64,000 bases of DNA from Rummeliibacillus suwonensis (GCF_007896435.1 NZ_VCBL01000001.1:1760271-1824270); one strand, 5' to 3'. Positions 55,901 through 64,000 are shown, numbered from the stretch's first letter. Notes: generated by a model from the letters alone, not told the origin. Made by a program: numbers and translations.

Positions 55901-57415
55901 AGTCGTCACTTCATCAATCCAGCTAGAAAGCAATAGATGAATATTCTCATTTTCATTGGAAACAAGTTGTTTTTTTAGTTTTCGCATCATTTCTTCAGCA
56001 TCATTTTTCTTTGCTTCCGTTTTTGCTTTTTCTACATTCGTTTGTTGTATAAGCGCTTGTTGTTCTTTAGCTGTTTTCTTTAATGCTTGTTGCTCGTCTT
56101 CTAATTGTCTCTTTTTGAGCTGTTGATCCCGTAATTGATGTTCAAGTGATTCTTTGTCGTTCAAAAATTGATAGTGAAGTTGTCCTTTGACTTGCTCTAA
56201 TTGGTTATTGATTTCTTCAATATTTTCATCTTGCTCTAACTTGGCTAATTGTTCACGATAAAAATCCAAATTACTAGCCACTTGGCTATATTTTTCACGT
56301 TTTTCCGCATATTGAATGGAATAATATTCGTGTTTCCACGATTGTAAGCGATGTTCAAGATTTTCTAGCTGTTCATGTAATTCTTGTTCTTCCTTTTTTA
56401 ACACATCCAGCTTGTTTTGTTGTTCCAGAATTTCAACAGAATGACGTTTTTGATGGAATTGCTTTAATTTGTTGTGATAGAGTTTAAGCTGTTCCTCATT
56501 TTGAGATAAAGCCTGTTGAATACTTTCAATGGTTTCAACAAGCAATGTATGATAGCCTTTTGCGATACTTCTTGAGGCATTGTACTGCTGTTCCTTATCA
56601 TCTAGTTTTTTAAATTGTGCCACATATTTTTCTAACTCTTTTTGGAGTAATTTATTTTCTTCAATTTTTTCACGTAATTTTTTATATTGTTTTAATTGTG
56701 CTCGTTGGTTTTCAAATATATCTGCAAATTCATGTTTCGTAAATCCTGCAATTCCTAGTTCTACAGATGGAATTAGTAAGCGATCGATTAATTCATTCGT
56801 TTTCTTACATTCCTCGAAAAATTCTTCGATACTTCCTTCCGATGCGTTAATATTAACAATACTTTCCCATTCATTACGGACGATAAAATAATGATCTTCA
56901 ATATATTGTTGAAAACTTCTGATGGATTTCGGAAACGTTTTTGCTTTTATTGGATATTGACTTGCCATATAAGAATAGTATTCTGCCATTTCTTTTCTGC
57001 TTGCTACCGTTGTCCCTTCAGATGTTTCCTCTGTAAATGGAATAGACTCAATATTGTGAGGATCATTGAGTCCATATTCATATACGTAACGAAGTGATTC
57101 TAGATTATTATTTCTTTTGTAAAGCGAAACAGCTGTCACAACATAACGGCGTGGTTTATCGTTTATAATCCATTCAATAGCGATATGAGCGGGCCCATCC
57201 TCTAAATAAAGCGTATCTTTAATCTTTCTTTCAGCTAAATTCGTATGCGGGATCACTGCTTGTAGAACCGTTTGGATAAATACCGTTTTTCCTCCACCAT
57301 TTTCAAGTAAAATCGCTCCGTTAAAACCATCAAATATGAAAAGCTCATCATGATAGCGTTTTTGCCCTTGCTCATAAATAACATTTGTCAAACGAATTTT
57401 ACTGATTGTTGGCAT
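52994..57415 (-). CDS. jetC: Wadjet SMC-like protein JetC
   Basis: A 1473-aa SMC/MukB-like ATPase, the motor of Wadjet, which extrudes DNA loops on small circular DNA before cleavage by JetD. The N-terminal ATPase half has ISKIRLTNVIYEQGQKRYHD and the Walker A LLENGGGKTVFIQTVL at about residue 37. A very long coiled coil occupies about 230-1250, broken near 640-760 by a hinge-like region (YPFWSTTLITTT, FPIFILSTSEAA, VVPVIWQSN). The C-terminal half has the signature MSNQWSGGEKWSKHMALYLG and Walker B RTVLLDNPFGKASS. It overlaps jetB by 17 bp. Confidence 0.9.
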   Translation of the reverse strand: MPTISKIRLTNVIYEQGQKRYHDELFIFDGFNGAILLENGGGKTVFIQTVLQAVIPHTNLAERKIKDTLYLEDGPAHIAIEWIINDKPRRYVVTAVSLYKRNNNLESLRYVYEYGLNDPHNIESIPFTEETSEGTTVASRKEMAEYYSYMASQYPIKAKTFPKSIRSFQQYIEDHYFIVRNEWESIVNINASEGSIEEFFEECKKTNELIDRLLIPSVELGIAGFTKHEFADIFENQRAQLKQYKKLREKIEENKLLQKELEKYVAQFKKLDDKEQQYNASRSIAKGYHTLLVETIESIQQALSQNEEQLKLYHNKLKQFHQKRHSVEILEQQNKLDVLKKEEQELHEQLENLEHRLQSWKHEYYSIQYAEKREKYSQVASNLDFYREQLAKLEQDENIEEINNQLEQVKGQLHYQFLNDKESLEHQLRDQQLKKRQLEDEQQALKKTAKEQQALIQQTNVEKAKTEAKKNDAEEMMRKLKKQLVSNENENIHLLLSSWIDEVTTLDNENVELVQQIKKSTQTIKQEKMEAEQLQNRENDVKVSMAKVEQTIHQYEQAHQSLRSSLVQKFSQWGYIQSLYEKYETLHIQLEEKVQKTEKEREQALQKERLAKRYVDDYADQQQFFADPYIAKQMDQWNQFSHLETGTDYIQSMQEDFEVDLTAYPFWSTTLITTTQEKTMLVEKVSSIQHELTFPIFILSTSEAANMIKGVSNDQEVVVPVIWQSNLDDTYFANWNEEIQQQAKLKEQERKELEDEWNELRQYKSSFDTFFIQYPNETYLAEKNHFNELKHELQNISIQLKNVKEMMKINEELAKQYEVQHNENEKKMHYLQDVKIPNAKEYTQKEKEVSQLRTYLKSLFAQLEEENKKWNQTERHLEEVTDLLNDCQYEISKIKSAIHYEIEENTLFRAVKSFKMIANTIHRETLKQSYNHLTDQLKQIQTSRNSWEIQTKNSEKRMAELEEEQKRLLEQFESLDKDYNLPVQAGEYSSELLKKINQAENMIQKHNQKIQDAAVATKTVENKIDGLFKNYLENYQTRELEQFHEELLIVKNKLKEEEIELEKLHQFLENEQRRYQNEEKICSEGESIFNRYELVYKINDPNLNQGLLTEEQSNQFRYSMLNVIGQTVDTLQHEAQLVENERKNVDYAKEKLNSFCKTLHDPRLKKTAMEGVESKHTYKEIMEHQQLLENRILQTMQISEAAIRDYDAELQQFVTYIHEHLKIVRDNLLEIPKKTKVKIEDNWKPIYEFVIPDWDEESGKEKIRDYIDWILTSIESPQFLDVNGDEDAAKIRHFLEKSFETVPILRIVIGDHTMKVKCRKVESDSKISSNYYSWEMSNQWSGGEKWSKHMALYLGILNFIAEKSKRIESNVKRNRTVLLDNPFGKASSSHVLSPVFFIAEQLGFQIIALTAHAEGKFLNDYFPIVYSCRLSNIENSSKQVMTKEKQLKKAFFQDHAPEALERLGEIEQLSLFD

Positions 57416-58166
57416 GCAATCCCTCTCCTTCTCCTGGCATATCTTCTTTTACTTCAAAAGAATATAGGAATTCAAGAATTCCTCGGTTAAAATCCTGATC
57501 CATAAAATAGCGACCAATAATCACTTTTGTTTTTTCCGTTAACTCCAGTTCGCCATTTCCAATAGATGTGATGATATCTTCTTTTTCTAGAAAACGTCTA
57601 GTCGTATCAATAAAACTAAGCCTGCTTATTGTATTCCCTGTTTGTTTGGTAGAAGTTTCTTTCACATCGTCTAGTGCATCCCATTTCTCCACTAATGTTA
57701 TCCAACGATACGAAAATTCTTTTTCTAATTTTTTTAGTTGTTCATCATCATGTTCTTTTAAACTAGCCATACGCTTATTTACTTCTTGTAGCCATTGATC
57801 CATTGTGATAAATCTTAATGTTGGTTCTACTGAATGATAACTGTCATAAAAAGAGCCAAGTAGTACAATCGTACAAAAATACATTAAATATAGATCCACA
57901 TTCGTTGCCTTTGAATATAAGTACGTTTTCTTTAATTCCTCATTGCTTATATGGAAGGGTGATAATTTTGTTTCGGGTATTAAATACAATTCCTCCCCAA
58001 CAGAAATACAAACGGCTGCCATTTCTCCAACAAAGTGGTCTGTTAATGAACGAACAGGTTCCTCAATTTTATAAGCGCGTGCTAAATCACCCGAAACAAC
58101 CCCATTTTGTGCAAGCTGCGTAAAAAGTGAAAAGGCTTTAAAAATATGTTCTTCTTCGTACCGCAC
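57399..58166 (-). CDS. jetB: Wadjet subunit JetB (MksE/KITE-like)
   Basis: A 255-aa protein of the MksE-like winged-helix class. The starting helix HIFKAFSLFTQLAQNGVVSGDLARAYK, the linker VEPTLRFITMDQWLQEVNKRM, and the winged-helix-like part IDTTRRFLEKEDIITS...GELELTEKTKVIIGRYF fit DUF6063-type JetB proteins. It should bind the kleisin JetA at the head of JetC. It starts with GTG at 58166 behind GGAGGAG; the gap to jetA is 90 bp. Confidence 0.82.
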   Translation of the reverse strand: MRYEEEHIFKAFSLFTQLAQNGVVSGDLARAYKIEEPVRSLTDHFVGEMAAVCISVGEELYLIPETKLSPFHISNEELKKTYLYSKATNVDLYLMYFCTIVLLGSFYDSYHSVEPTLRFITMDQWLQEVNKRMASLKEHDDEQLKKLEKEFSYRWITLVEKWDALDDVKETSTKQTGNTISRLSFIDTTRRFLEKEDIITSIGNGELELTEKTKVIIGRYFMDQDFNRGILEFLYSFEVKEDMPGEGEGLHANNQ

Positions 58167-58256
58167 TACATTCTCTCCTCCAATAAATGTTGATATTTCA
58201 ACGTTTTGATCCGTTTTTTATGATAGAAAAACCTATTTATAAGATGATTCTTTCCA

Positions 58257-59702
58257 TCATTCCATATGTAAATACATATTTTGAATTTCATACCGATCAC
58301 TGCCTGATAACACGTCGGGTAATTCTTTTACAATCAATTTTCTACCATGTAATTCTTCTAATGCTCCATCTAATAAATGAAGAGATTCCTCATCATCCCA
58401 ATCATTTTCAGCATATAATGGGCTTCTTTGATGACAAAGTATAAAAAAACTATAAAATAGTCGTTGATCGAGAAATGGATGCTTTAATTCTTTTAATTTT
58501 TCGATAAATTGACTAAGTGTCCAATCTGTTTTCCCTTCCAACATTTGAAGCATTTCTCGCATAATTTCCGCATAAAAAGCGCGAACCATTTTAGCGTATT
58601 TTTCTTTTTGTTGTTCATCTGCTACTTTGGCAAAAATATTTTTGTTCGTTGTTTGCTCTTCTTCTGACCAAGAATGCGGTGCAAAGATCGATAAAAGCGA
58701 CCATGATTTTTTCTTTTTCAGTGATAAGAAAGGCATTAGTATCCCTTTCATCGATTCGAGCGGGAGCGGTGTACTAACAATTCGCGACGTAATATCTTGG
58801 TCAAAATTAAATGTATCAATCCCTACATAGTAAAGTGATTCTTCTGCCGCTTGTAAAACTTCTCTTTTTAGAATCAAACTTTGATTTAATAATGCTCGAT
58901 GTTGTCCATGAACCAGTGATAATTCTTTCTCAATTTGAGTCAGTAATTCAAATGCTTCTTTTTCTTTATTTTGAGCTGGTTGATAATAATAATTGGCTTT
59001 CATCTCATTGACAAACTGCTTTAATTCTTGAAACTCTTCATTTTCACGATTAAGTCGAAAATTTCGATCATCAATCGCTTGGATAAAGCGATTTTGCGTT
59101 TCGATCGAGACGATATTTCGCTTGACTTCATGTTCTAATTTAACAAGTCGTTCATAAATCGTTTCAACATCAATCTGCATTTCATTAATTTGTCTTAATG
59201 CTCCCTGGAATTCTCCCTTTTCTAATAATTTTCGCAACATTAACTGATGAATGGATAATTGAAACTCTTGGAAATACTCTTTCGTCGCAAAAACAAGCTC
59301 CAATCCATCATCATCTAATGTGTAATATTGTCGATTGGTTTGTACATCAAAATCCGTCGCTTTTATATAAGAAAATTCCAGCGAATCTTCCTTTCTACTT
59401 TCCCAGTTAAAAAATGTATAGGCCTTTATCTTCCCATTGGCAGGACGAAAAACATTGATAATTTCTCGAACGATCACTTCCCACTGTTTATCATTCAAGA
59501 CATATGATTGAACCGTGATAGACTGCAATAATTCTATAATTTCAGCGATGCCTGTTTTCCGTTCTCGGATCAACTTCATCTCATAAAAATAAAGTAATGT
59601 AAATAACCCCAAACTCCTCATATCGACAGGATGACCATTTTGATCGGATTTTCTTTTTTGGGAAAGTTCTTGGATTGGTTCAAATAAAAGGATCCGCTTC
59701 AT
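58257..59702 (-). CDS. jetA: Wadjet subunit JetA (MksB/kleisin-like)
   Basis: A 481-aa helical protein in the place of the kleisin subunit. The N-terminal region is winged-helix-like (RSLGLFTLLYFYEMKLIRERKTGIAEIIELL), then a long coiled segment at about 200-310 (ERLVKLEHEVKRNIVSIETQNRFIQAI), and a C-terminal part closing on JetC. The frame is open to 59750, but the ATG at 59702 overlaps the jetD stop as ATGA and gives MKRILLFEPIQEL, so 59702 is chosen. It would bridge the JetC heads and bind JetB. Confidence 0.82.
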   Translation of the reverse strand: MKRILLFEPIQELSQKRKSDQNGHPVDMRSLGLFTLLYFYEMKLIRERKTGIAEIIELLQSITVQSYVLNDKQWEVIVREIINVFRPANGKIKAYTFFNWESRKEDSLEFSYIKATDFDVQTNRQYYTLDDDGLELVFATKEYFQEFQLSIHQLMLRKLLEKGEFQGALRQINEMQIDVETIYERLVKLEHEVKRNIVSIETQNRFIQAIDDRNFRLNRENEEFQELKQFVNEMKANYYYQPAQNKEKEAFELLTQIEKELSLVHGQHRALLNQSLILKREVLQAAEESLYYVGIDTFNFDQDITSRIVSTPLPLESMKGILMPFLSLKKKKSWSLLSIFAPHSWSEEEQTTNKNIFAKVADEQQKEKYAKMVRAFYAEIMREMLQMLEGKTDWTLSQFIEKLKELKHPFLDQRLFYSFFILCHQRSPLYAENDWDDEESLHLLDGALEELHGRKLIVKELPDVLSGSDRYEIQNMYLHME

Positions 59703-60748
59703 TCGCTCTCTAAAGTCTTTTTGAATGATTTCGGAGAAGGATGACTCCATGTGTTTTCACTCCAAATTTGTTTTAATTGAGCAGAAGATAACACCTCCTG
59801 CGCTAAGTAAAGATGGTTATGTAAAATAGTATCGATTTGCTGTTGATCTTTCTCTGAAAAATACTGCAAAAAATCTTGTAACGCTTCTTCATTTATCTTT
59901 TGTTTTGTCTTGATCGGCATTGCTTGTTTTTGTAGACTTGCCTGATAAAAGGGGATGGCTGGTATAACCTGAATTTTATTCATCAGTAAATGCCATATTT
60001 GAATCCCTTCCCAGTCAAGATCTCCGAAGTAATAAATGGTATGTTCTACATTTGGGAGAGGAATCTGTCTTGTGAAATGCTCCATGCTTTTGATAATTTT
60101 ATAACCTTGTCCATAGATAAGCGTAGAAAAAGGGGTATCAGTTAACGCACCTAGTAATCCATCATAAGTTGTCTTATTTTCGACGACTAAATGGAATTGG
60201 TGCTTATTTTGCAAGACTTGAGGATGAATGGCAAAACTTAAAGGATCATGTACAGGAACAATCTTCATACGTTCCCATATTTGCAAACGTTCCAGTACTC
60301 TTTTACCGTTTTTCTCTTGTATCCATTTTTCATCTCCCGTAAGTGCGAGACTACGTTCAGGTGCAGGTACTTCTTCTTGCGGCCAATCATGCTGCATAAT
60401 GTATTGATTAATTTTTTCAATATAAGGGAGATCTTCTTCCCATGCCGATGGTGGCAAACTGTAATAATTATCCAAGGAGAGTTCTCTATGACATTTGATT
60501 TGCAATTTTTCAATTTGCTTATGTGTTTTCTGATGAAGTTTTGTTCTTTGAATTTTATATTTATAAGAAAGCGATGGCATACGACCATTATTACCAGCAC
60601 TTTTCACTGGAACCAATATTCCTTGTTCTTCAAGCCGCTGGATTTCTTGTGCAAATTGTTCATACGTCATGTTGGATGAAACCGCTTTTTCAAATACTTC
60701 TAATGGGATAAATGTTCTTTTATAGGTTGAAAGCATCTCCATAAACAT
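59699..60748 (-). CDS. jetD: Wadjet nuclease JetD (toprim-like)
   Basis: A 349-aa JetD. The N-terminal part is a winged-helix DNA-binding domain (SNMTYEQFAQEIQRLEEQGILVPVK, then SYKYKIQR). The C-terminal half holds the toprim-like fold seen in JetD and topoisomerase VI A: the Glu in LVVENKTTYDGLLG, the YGQGYKII loop, and the acidic motif IYYFGDLDWEGIQIWHLL (DxD). It cleaves the plasmid DNA captured by JetABC. It is the first gene here, although jetD is last in the best-studied Wadjet operons. AAGGTGG precedes the ATG. Confidence 0.88.
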   Translation of the reverse strand: MFMEMLSTYKRTFIPLEVFEKAVSSNMTYEQFAQEIQRLEEQGILVPVKSAGNNGRMPSLSYKYKIQRTKLHQKTHKQIEKLQIKCHRELSLDNYYSLPPSAWEEDLPYIEKINQYIMQHDWPQEEVPAPERSLALTGDEKWIQEKNGKRVLERLQIWERMKIVPVHDPLSFAIHPQVLQNKHQFHLVVENKTTYDGLLGALTDTPFSTLIYGQGYKIIKSMEHFTRQIPLPNVEHTIYYFGDLDWEGIQIWHLLMNKIQVIPAIPFYQASLQKQAMPIKTKQKINEEALQDFLQYFSEKDQQQIDTILHNHLYLAQEVLSSAQLKQIWSENTWSHPSPKSFKKTLESE

Positions 60749-61280
60749 ACGGCATACACCACCTTCTTGAAAGATTGATCAACACAAATTTGTGAAAAGT
60801 TCATCTTCGTTTAGATCAACAATTGCGCCTAAGTCAAATGAGTTCTTTCTTTTTAGTATTTCTTATTCGACAAAATCCTTCTTTTATCATAAGCTATTTG
60901 CCAGTTGTTTTTCAAAAATTTACGAGAAAATTGTTTTAGTTTTTTATGTTTTCATTGTAGTTAGATAGAAGAGTTATTTTTTCTTCATACATTTTTCCTT
61001 AATCTACCTTTTTATCATTACATTTTGAAATTGAAATTTGAACAAGACAAAATCCATCCAATTTTTTAAGCAATCTTTTAGCCGCAATCCAATATTTAGT
61101 AATCTGTAATCACTGTTAATTGGCAATGATAAAAGTGGTGAACATCCAAGTCCCACTATAATCTTTATTGCTTTTTCAAATCGCTCATCGTTATAGCCTA
61201 ATCATAAAAACTATCCTTGTTAATAGGCGAAAGAAAAATTTCCTTTTCTGATTCCTTCTCTACCTTAAATCAATCATCAC
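60749..61280. other. Upstream region of the Wadjet operon
   Basis: About 530 bp, AT-rich, no ORF or RNA gene supported. A promoter for jetD must lie here, but no consensus with proper spacing stood out. Confidence 0.3.
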
Positions 61281-61306
61281 TTCTTGAAAAAATAACAGCC
61301 TCAACG

Positions 61307-61456
61307 TATACTAGAAATAAAAGAAACATATGCTAAAAAGACCGTCGATGTTAGTCCATCGAACGGTCAATGTGATAGTCAGTTCCTAAAAGGGATTAGC
61401 TATACGGGATGATAACCCATCTGAGCCGTTAACTCAAGGATGGGTTATTTTTTATG
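61307..61456 (+). ncRNA. Antisense RNA of type I toxin-antitoxin locus 2
   Basis: -35 TTGAAA (61284-61289), a 17-bp spacer, -10 TATACT (61307-61312). Terminator: ATAACCCATC pairs perfectly with GATGGGTTAT, followed by TTTTTA. Predicted RNA about 61319-61455, complementary to the toxin mRNA tail. Confidence 0.75.
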
Positions 61457-61528
61457 ATTAAATGACAAAATTGAAATCACTAATGTCGCAAATGCAAGTG
61501 CAAACATCAATGCCTCAAATATCGACAT
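61445..61528 (-). CDS. Holin-like type I toxin peptide 2
   Basis: A 27-aa peptide beginning MSIFEALMFALAF and ending SFNHKK, differing from locus 1 at only two residues. AAAGGGGGTGAT precedes the ATG. The mRNA starts near a TATAAT about 60 bp upstream and ends at the stem GACCGTCGATG/CATCGAACGGTC (61340-61368). That stem differs in sequence from locus 1 but keeps the pairing. Confidence 0.85.
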   Translation of the reverse strand: MSIFEALMFALAFATLVISILSFNHKK

Positions 61529-61859
61529 TGCATCACCCCCTTTCAAATCGGGAGTGTGCCAACCACCCTTGAGTACTAACTATCTGGAAAATATTATAGC
61601 AAACATTTGTTCTATTTAAAACTGTAGATGCGCGAAAATCTATTCAATCATCAAAATTTAGACTTATGAATCAGGTCAAAGTGATTACTTGTCATCATAA
61701 ACTCACTAGTATTTTATAAATAGTGATAGAATTTTTATTTTTCCATAGAAAGAAGCATCTAGTTTCCTAGTGATAACAATGATTAAGACATTTAGATGAA
61801 AAACAGAACTGAAACGAAAGGAAATAGGTAGATGAACTTAGCTAATTACGAAAGAAATA

Positions 61860-62723
61860 TATTTTTGCTCTGTCTTAGGTGGTGCCGGTATGGAATACGG
61901 TTTAGCCATTTATATAGGTGCTAAAGGTTGGAAAAACATCAATGATATCATGAGTGATCAAACAACAGATGACTTCTTCTATCAATTAGATAGTTTGTGT
62001 GTTTATTATGTCAATCGAGATGAACTTGAGAAATCTGACTATGAACTAATTAAAGAACAGGAGCTTTCTTTTAGAGGCGAACACAATTGGATTCAATTCC
62101 GTAGCTATAAACCTGGTTTTGTTCCATGGCATCCTGATGTGGAAGATACAAAAACGCTTATTTTAGTGCTTCAACAAATGATTCAGCTTGTTGAGCAATG
62201 TAAAAATGGCTGGCAACTGCCCTTTTTTGAGGATTCAAGCTTGTGTGTCACTCGCCATATAGATAGTCATGGAGAATGGATTGAAAGTGTGTTTCAAATA
62301 AAAGATCCATTGGATGAGGATGTGCAGATCTATCCTGCATTATCCGATTTTGAAATTGTCCAAATCAAGAAAAAAAAGCATAGCAATCTTCAACTAGAAT
62401 TTGAACTATTCTATCTACCTCAAGCCGTAGAAGACCCAACTTATAATCGCCCATTTTTCCCTGTATTTTGTGTCGCAATTGATCGAAATACGGGCATGGT
62501 TTGCTATCAACAAATATTGCCTCCGCAAATAAATGCAGCGATAGCACAAGGAGAATTCGTCGATGCACTTAAACAATTGAGTGCCAGACCTCAAACGCTA
62601 TTTGTTACTCCGAAGATCAACCATTATTTAGAACCTTTAGCCCAAAAACTAAACATCACATTGAAATCTTCCGAGCCATTAGTAGAAATACAACAGTTTA
62701 AAAATTACATGCGCTATCAATAG
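61860..62723 (+). pseudogene. DUF6930-type protein, N-terminus lost
   Basis: The frame reads EIYFCSVLGGAGMEYGLAIYIGAKGWKNI, then RDELEKSDYELIKEQELSFRGEHNWIQFRSYKPGFVPWHPD (residues about 45-85 from the inner ATG). This matches the DUF7309/DUF6930 arrangement of pRiA4b-associated proteins of unknown role. Homologous-looking sequence begins before the ATG at 61890, and an in-frame TAG lies at 61839, so the first ~40-50 residues of a full protein are gone. A 277-aa product from ATG 61890 (behind TTAGGTGG) is possible, but the domain would be cut. Confidence 0.6.
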
Positions 62724-62844
62724 TAAATGTTTTATTATGTTCAAAAATATGAAGTCGAGCGCGCTTTATAAATATTAGTCGTCGTCCTTTAGCATTTTTT
62801 AATTTCCTCTTCCATCCAAACTTGAAAAAAGGCCAAACTACACG

Positions 62845-62998
62845 TATACTAAAGATATCAATCGCATACATTAAAAAAAGACCGTCGATGATGCTACATC
62901 GAACGGTCAACATGATAGTTGGTTCCTCCAAGGGATTGGCTGTTTAGAGTGTGATAACCCATCAGAGCCGTTTACTCAAGGATGGGTTATTTTTTATG
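62845..62998 (+). ncRNA. Antisense RNA of type I toxin-antitoxin locus 3
   Basis: -35 TTGAAA (62822-62827), a 17-bp spacer, -10 TATACT (62845-62850). Terminator: ATAACCCATC (62954-62963) with GATGGGTTAT (62981-62990), then TTTTTTA. Predicted RNA about 62857-62997. Confidence 0.75.
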
Positions 62999-63070
62999 GT
63001 TAAATGACAGAATCGCAATGACTAACGTTGCAAATGCAATGGCAAACATTAATGCCTCTAATACTGACAT
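62987..63070 (-). CDS. Holin-like type I toxin peptide 3
   Basis: A 27-aa peptide beginning MSVLEALMFAIAF and ending SFNHKK, with two substitutions relative to locus 1 (F to L, S to A). The strong GGGGGTGA site, the hairpin-forming leader (GGGTGGTTGGCACACTCC) and TATAAT upstream are conserved. The mRNA terminator stem is at 62880-62908 (GACCGTCGATG ... CATCGAACGGTC). Confidence 0.85.
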   Translation of the reverse strand: MSVLEALMFAIAFATLVIAILSFNHKK

Positions 63071-63335
63071 GGCCTCACCCCCTTCAGAAGAGGAGTGTGC
63101 CAACCACCCTTGAGTACCAACCATCTTTAGTATTATAGCAAACACTCATTCTTTTTTGTGTACATATTTATTGAGACTTAAAATCCCACTAAAAACAAAT
63201 GATCTAGTTTTTAGTGGAATTTTATATTTAAAGACAATTATCATTAGATTACGGTCATCTGTTTTTGATGATTTTTAATAAGTTCTATTTATATTTTATC
63301 CTAATCAGTAGGCCTTTTTAAATGGAATTGTTACA

Positions 63336-64000
63336 ATGAACTATATATTAGAAAAATTGGATGTGAAAATGATGGATGTGGAAATGGTGATGCAGGAACT
63401 CGAACAACTTGGAAAAGAACGAACGAAAAAAACATATATACGTAACGGCGCACATGAACCATTGTTTGGGGTAGCTACTGGTGCTATGAAGCCACTGTTC
63501 AAAAAAATCAAGAAAAATCAACCATTAGCAGAGCAATTATATGCCACAGGCAACTATGATGCTATGTATTTTGCTGGGATGATTGCAGATCCATCGGTAA
63601 TGACTGTGGAAGATTTTGAACGTTGGATAGATGGCGCTTATTTTTATATGCTGTCCGATTTTGTAGTTGCTGTCACTTTGGCTGAAACAGACATTGCACA
63701 AGAAGTTGCTGATCAATGGATCGCAAGTGGTGAAGAACTCAAAATGTCAGCTGGTTGGAGCTGTTATTGCTGGCTATTAGGAAATCGAGCAGATAGTGAA
63801 TTTAATACCACAAAGATTGCCAATATGCTTGATCAAGTAAAAAAGACGATTCATCATTCTCCTGACAGAACAAAATCCGCCATGAACAATTTTGTTTACA
63901 CAGTGGGCATTTCATATGTGCCGCTACATGAAAAAGCAGTGGAAACAGCGAATGCTATAGGCCCTGTTGAGATAAACCATACAGGCAAGAAAAAAACGAT
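63336..64000 (+). CDS. AlkD-like DNA alkylation repair protein (3' end cut by window)
   Basis: About 221 residues are visible before the window ends. The sequence MQELEQLGKERTKKTYIRNGAHEPLFGVATGAMKPLFKKIKKN is the start of HEAT-repeat AlkD/AlkC-type DNA glycosylases, which remove alkylated purines. It continues as helical repeats (LAEQLYATGNYDAMYFAGMIADP, then VTLAETDIAQEVADQWIASGEE, SAGWSCYCWLLGNR). The family's catalytic Asp cannot be checked with confidence here. The ribosome site is weak (GGAATT). It is separated from the toxin locus by an intergenic gap and read in the opposite direction. Confidence 0.85.
   Translation, partial: MNYILEKLDVKMMDVEMVMQELEQLGKERTKKTYIRNGAHEPLFGVATGAMKPLFKKIKKNQPLAEQLYATGNYDAMYFAGMIADPSVMTVEDFERWIDGAYFYMLSDFVVAVTLAETDIAQEVADQWIASGEELKMSAGWSCYCWLLGNRADSEFNTTKIANMLDQVKKTIHHSPDRTKSAMNNFVYTVGISYVPLHEKAVETANAIGPVEINHTGKKKT

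Noticed and set aside
61860-61889. Alternative start for the DUF6930-type gene upstream of the ATG
   Set aside because: No start codon with a ribosome site exists between the in-frame TAG at 61839 and the ATG, though the translation resembles the family.
62698-62931. Leftward frame of 77 codons between the DUF6930-type gene and TA locus 3
   Set aside because: It spans the antisense promoter and the toxin-mRNA terminator and has no ribosome site.

Overview
The window is low-GC Firmicutes DNA. Gene repertoire (dhb siderophore operon, Maf, YkuK, QueC under a preQ1-I riboswitch, GlnQ-type ABC transporter, cys operon), strong GGAGG ribosome sites, TTG/GTG starts and abundant short dispersed repeats suggest Bacillales, probably the Lysinibacillus/Rummeliibacillus/Viridibacillus side of the Caryophanaceae (Planococcaceae). 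That placement is inference from gene style, not from a marker gene.

Layout. 1-1802: end of a surface-polysaccharide operon (initiating sugar transferase, GT4 glycosyltransferase cut by the window edge). 1869-5776: gene-poor, decayed DNA with a secreted protein, a small membrane protein, a 264-bp element with terminal inverted repeats, and gene remnants. 5777-8249: maf, a DUF1801 protein, and an AhpD-like peroxidase gene split by a ~195-bp element. 8385-17690: a leftward catabolic cluster (aldehyde dehydrogenase, 3-hydroxyacyl-CoA dehydrogenase, CoA-transferase A/B, enoyl-CoA hydratase, acyl-CoA dehydrogenase, thiolase, 2-hydroxyacid dehydrogenase, D-malate/tartrate-type dehydrogenase). 18888-20699: a DHA2 efflux pump with its PadR regulator and a perfect 28-bp palindromic operator. 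21164-22668: preQ1 riboswitch, queuosine-precursor transporter, queC. 22838-27214: purU, ykuK, a polar/basic amino acid ABC transporter. 27734-34435: sulfate uptake and activation operon (sbp-cysT-cysW-cysA-cysH-sat-cysC) behind a consensus promoter and an unclassified attenuator-like leader. 35016-36320: a lone cobT under a cobalamin riboswitch.

37084-51297: a complete bacillibactin-type siderophore operon with a consensus Fur box over the promoter region. DhbE activates 2,3-dihydroxybenzoate, a free-standing aryl carrier protein carries it, DhbF (C-A-T-C-A-T-TE, specificity residues reading Gly then Thr) builds the ester, and MbtH, Sfp, an AAHS-type MFS permease, DhbA, DhbC and a carrier-less isochorismatase complete the set. 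Splitting the usual isochorismatase-carrier fusion is the unusual point.

51586-63136: a defence region. A four-gene Wadjet system (order jetD-jetA-jetB-jetC) plus a small SMC/ABC-like ATPase lies between two ~310-bp direct repeats. Each repeat is a type I toxin-antitoxin locus: a 27-aa holin-like hydrophobic peptide and a convergent antisense RNA. A third copy follows a truncated DUF6930-type gene. 63336-64000 is the start of an AlkD-like DNA-repair gene. At least four families of short non-coding repeats are scattered between genes; two show hairpins with compensatory changes between copies.
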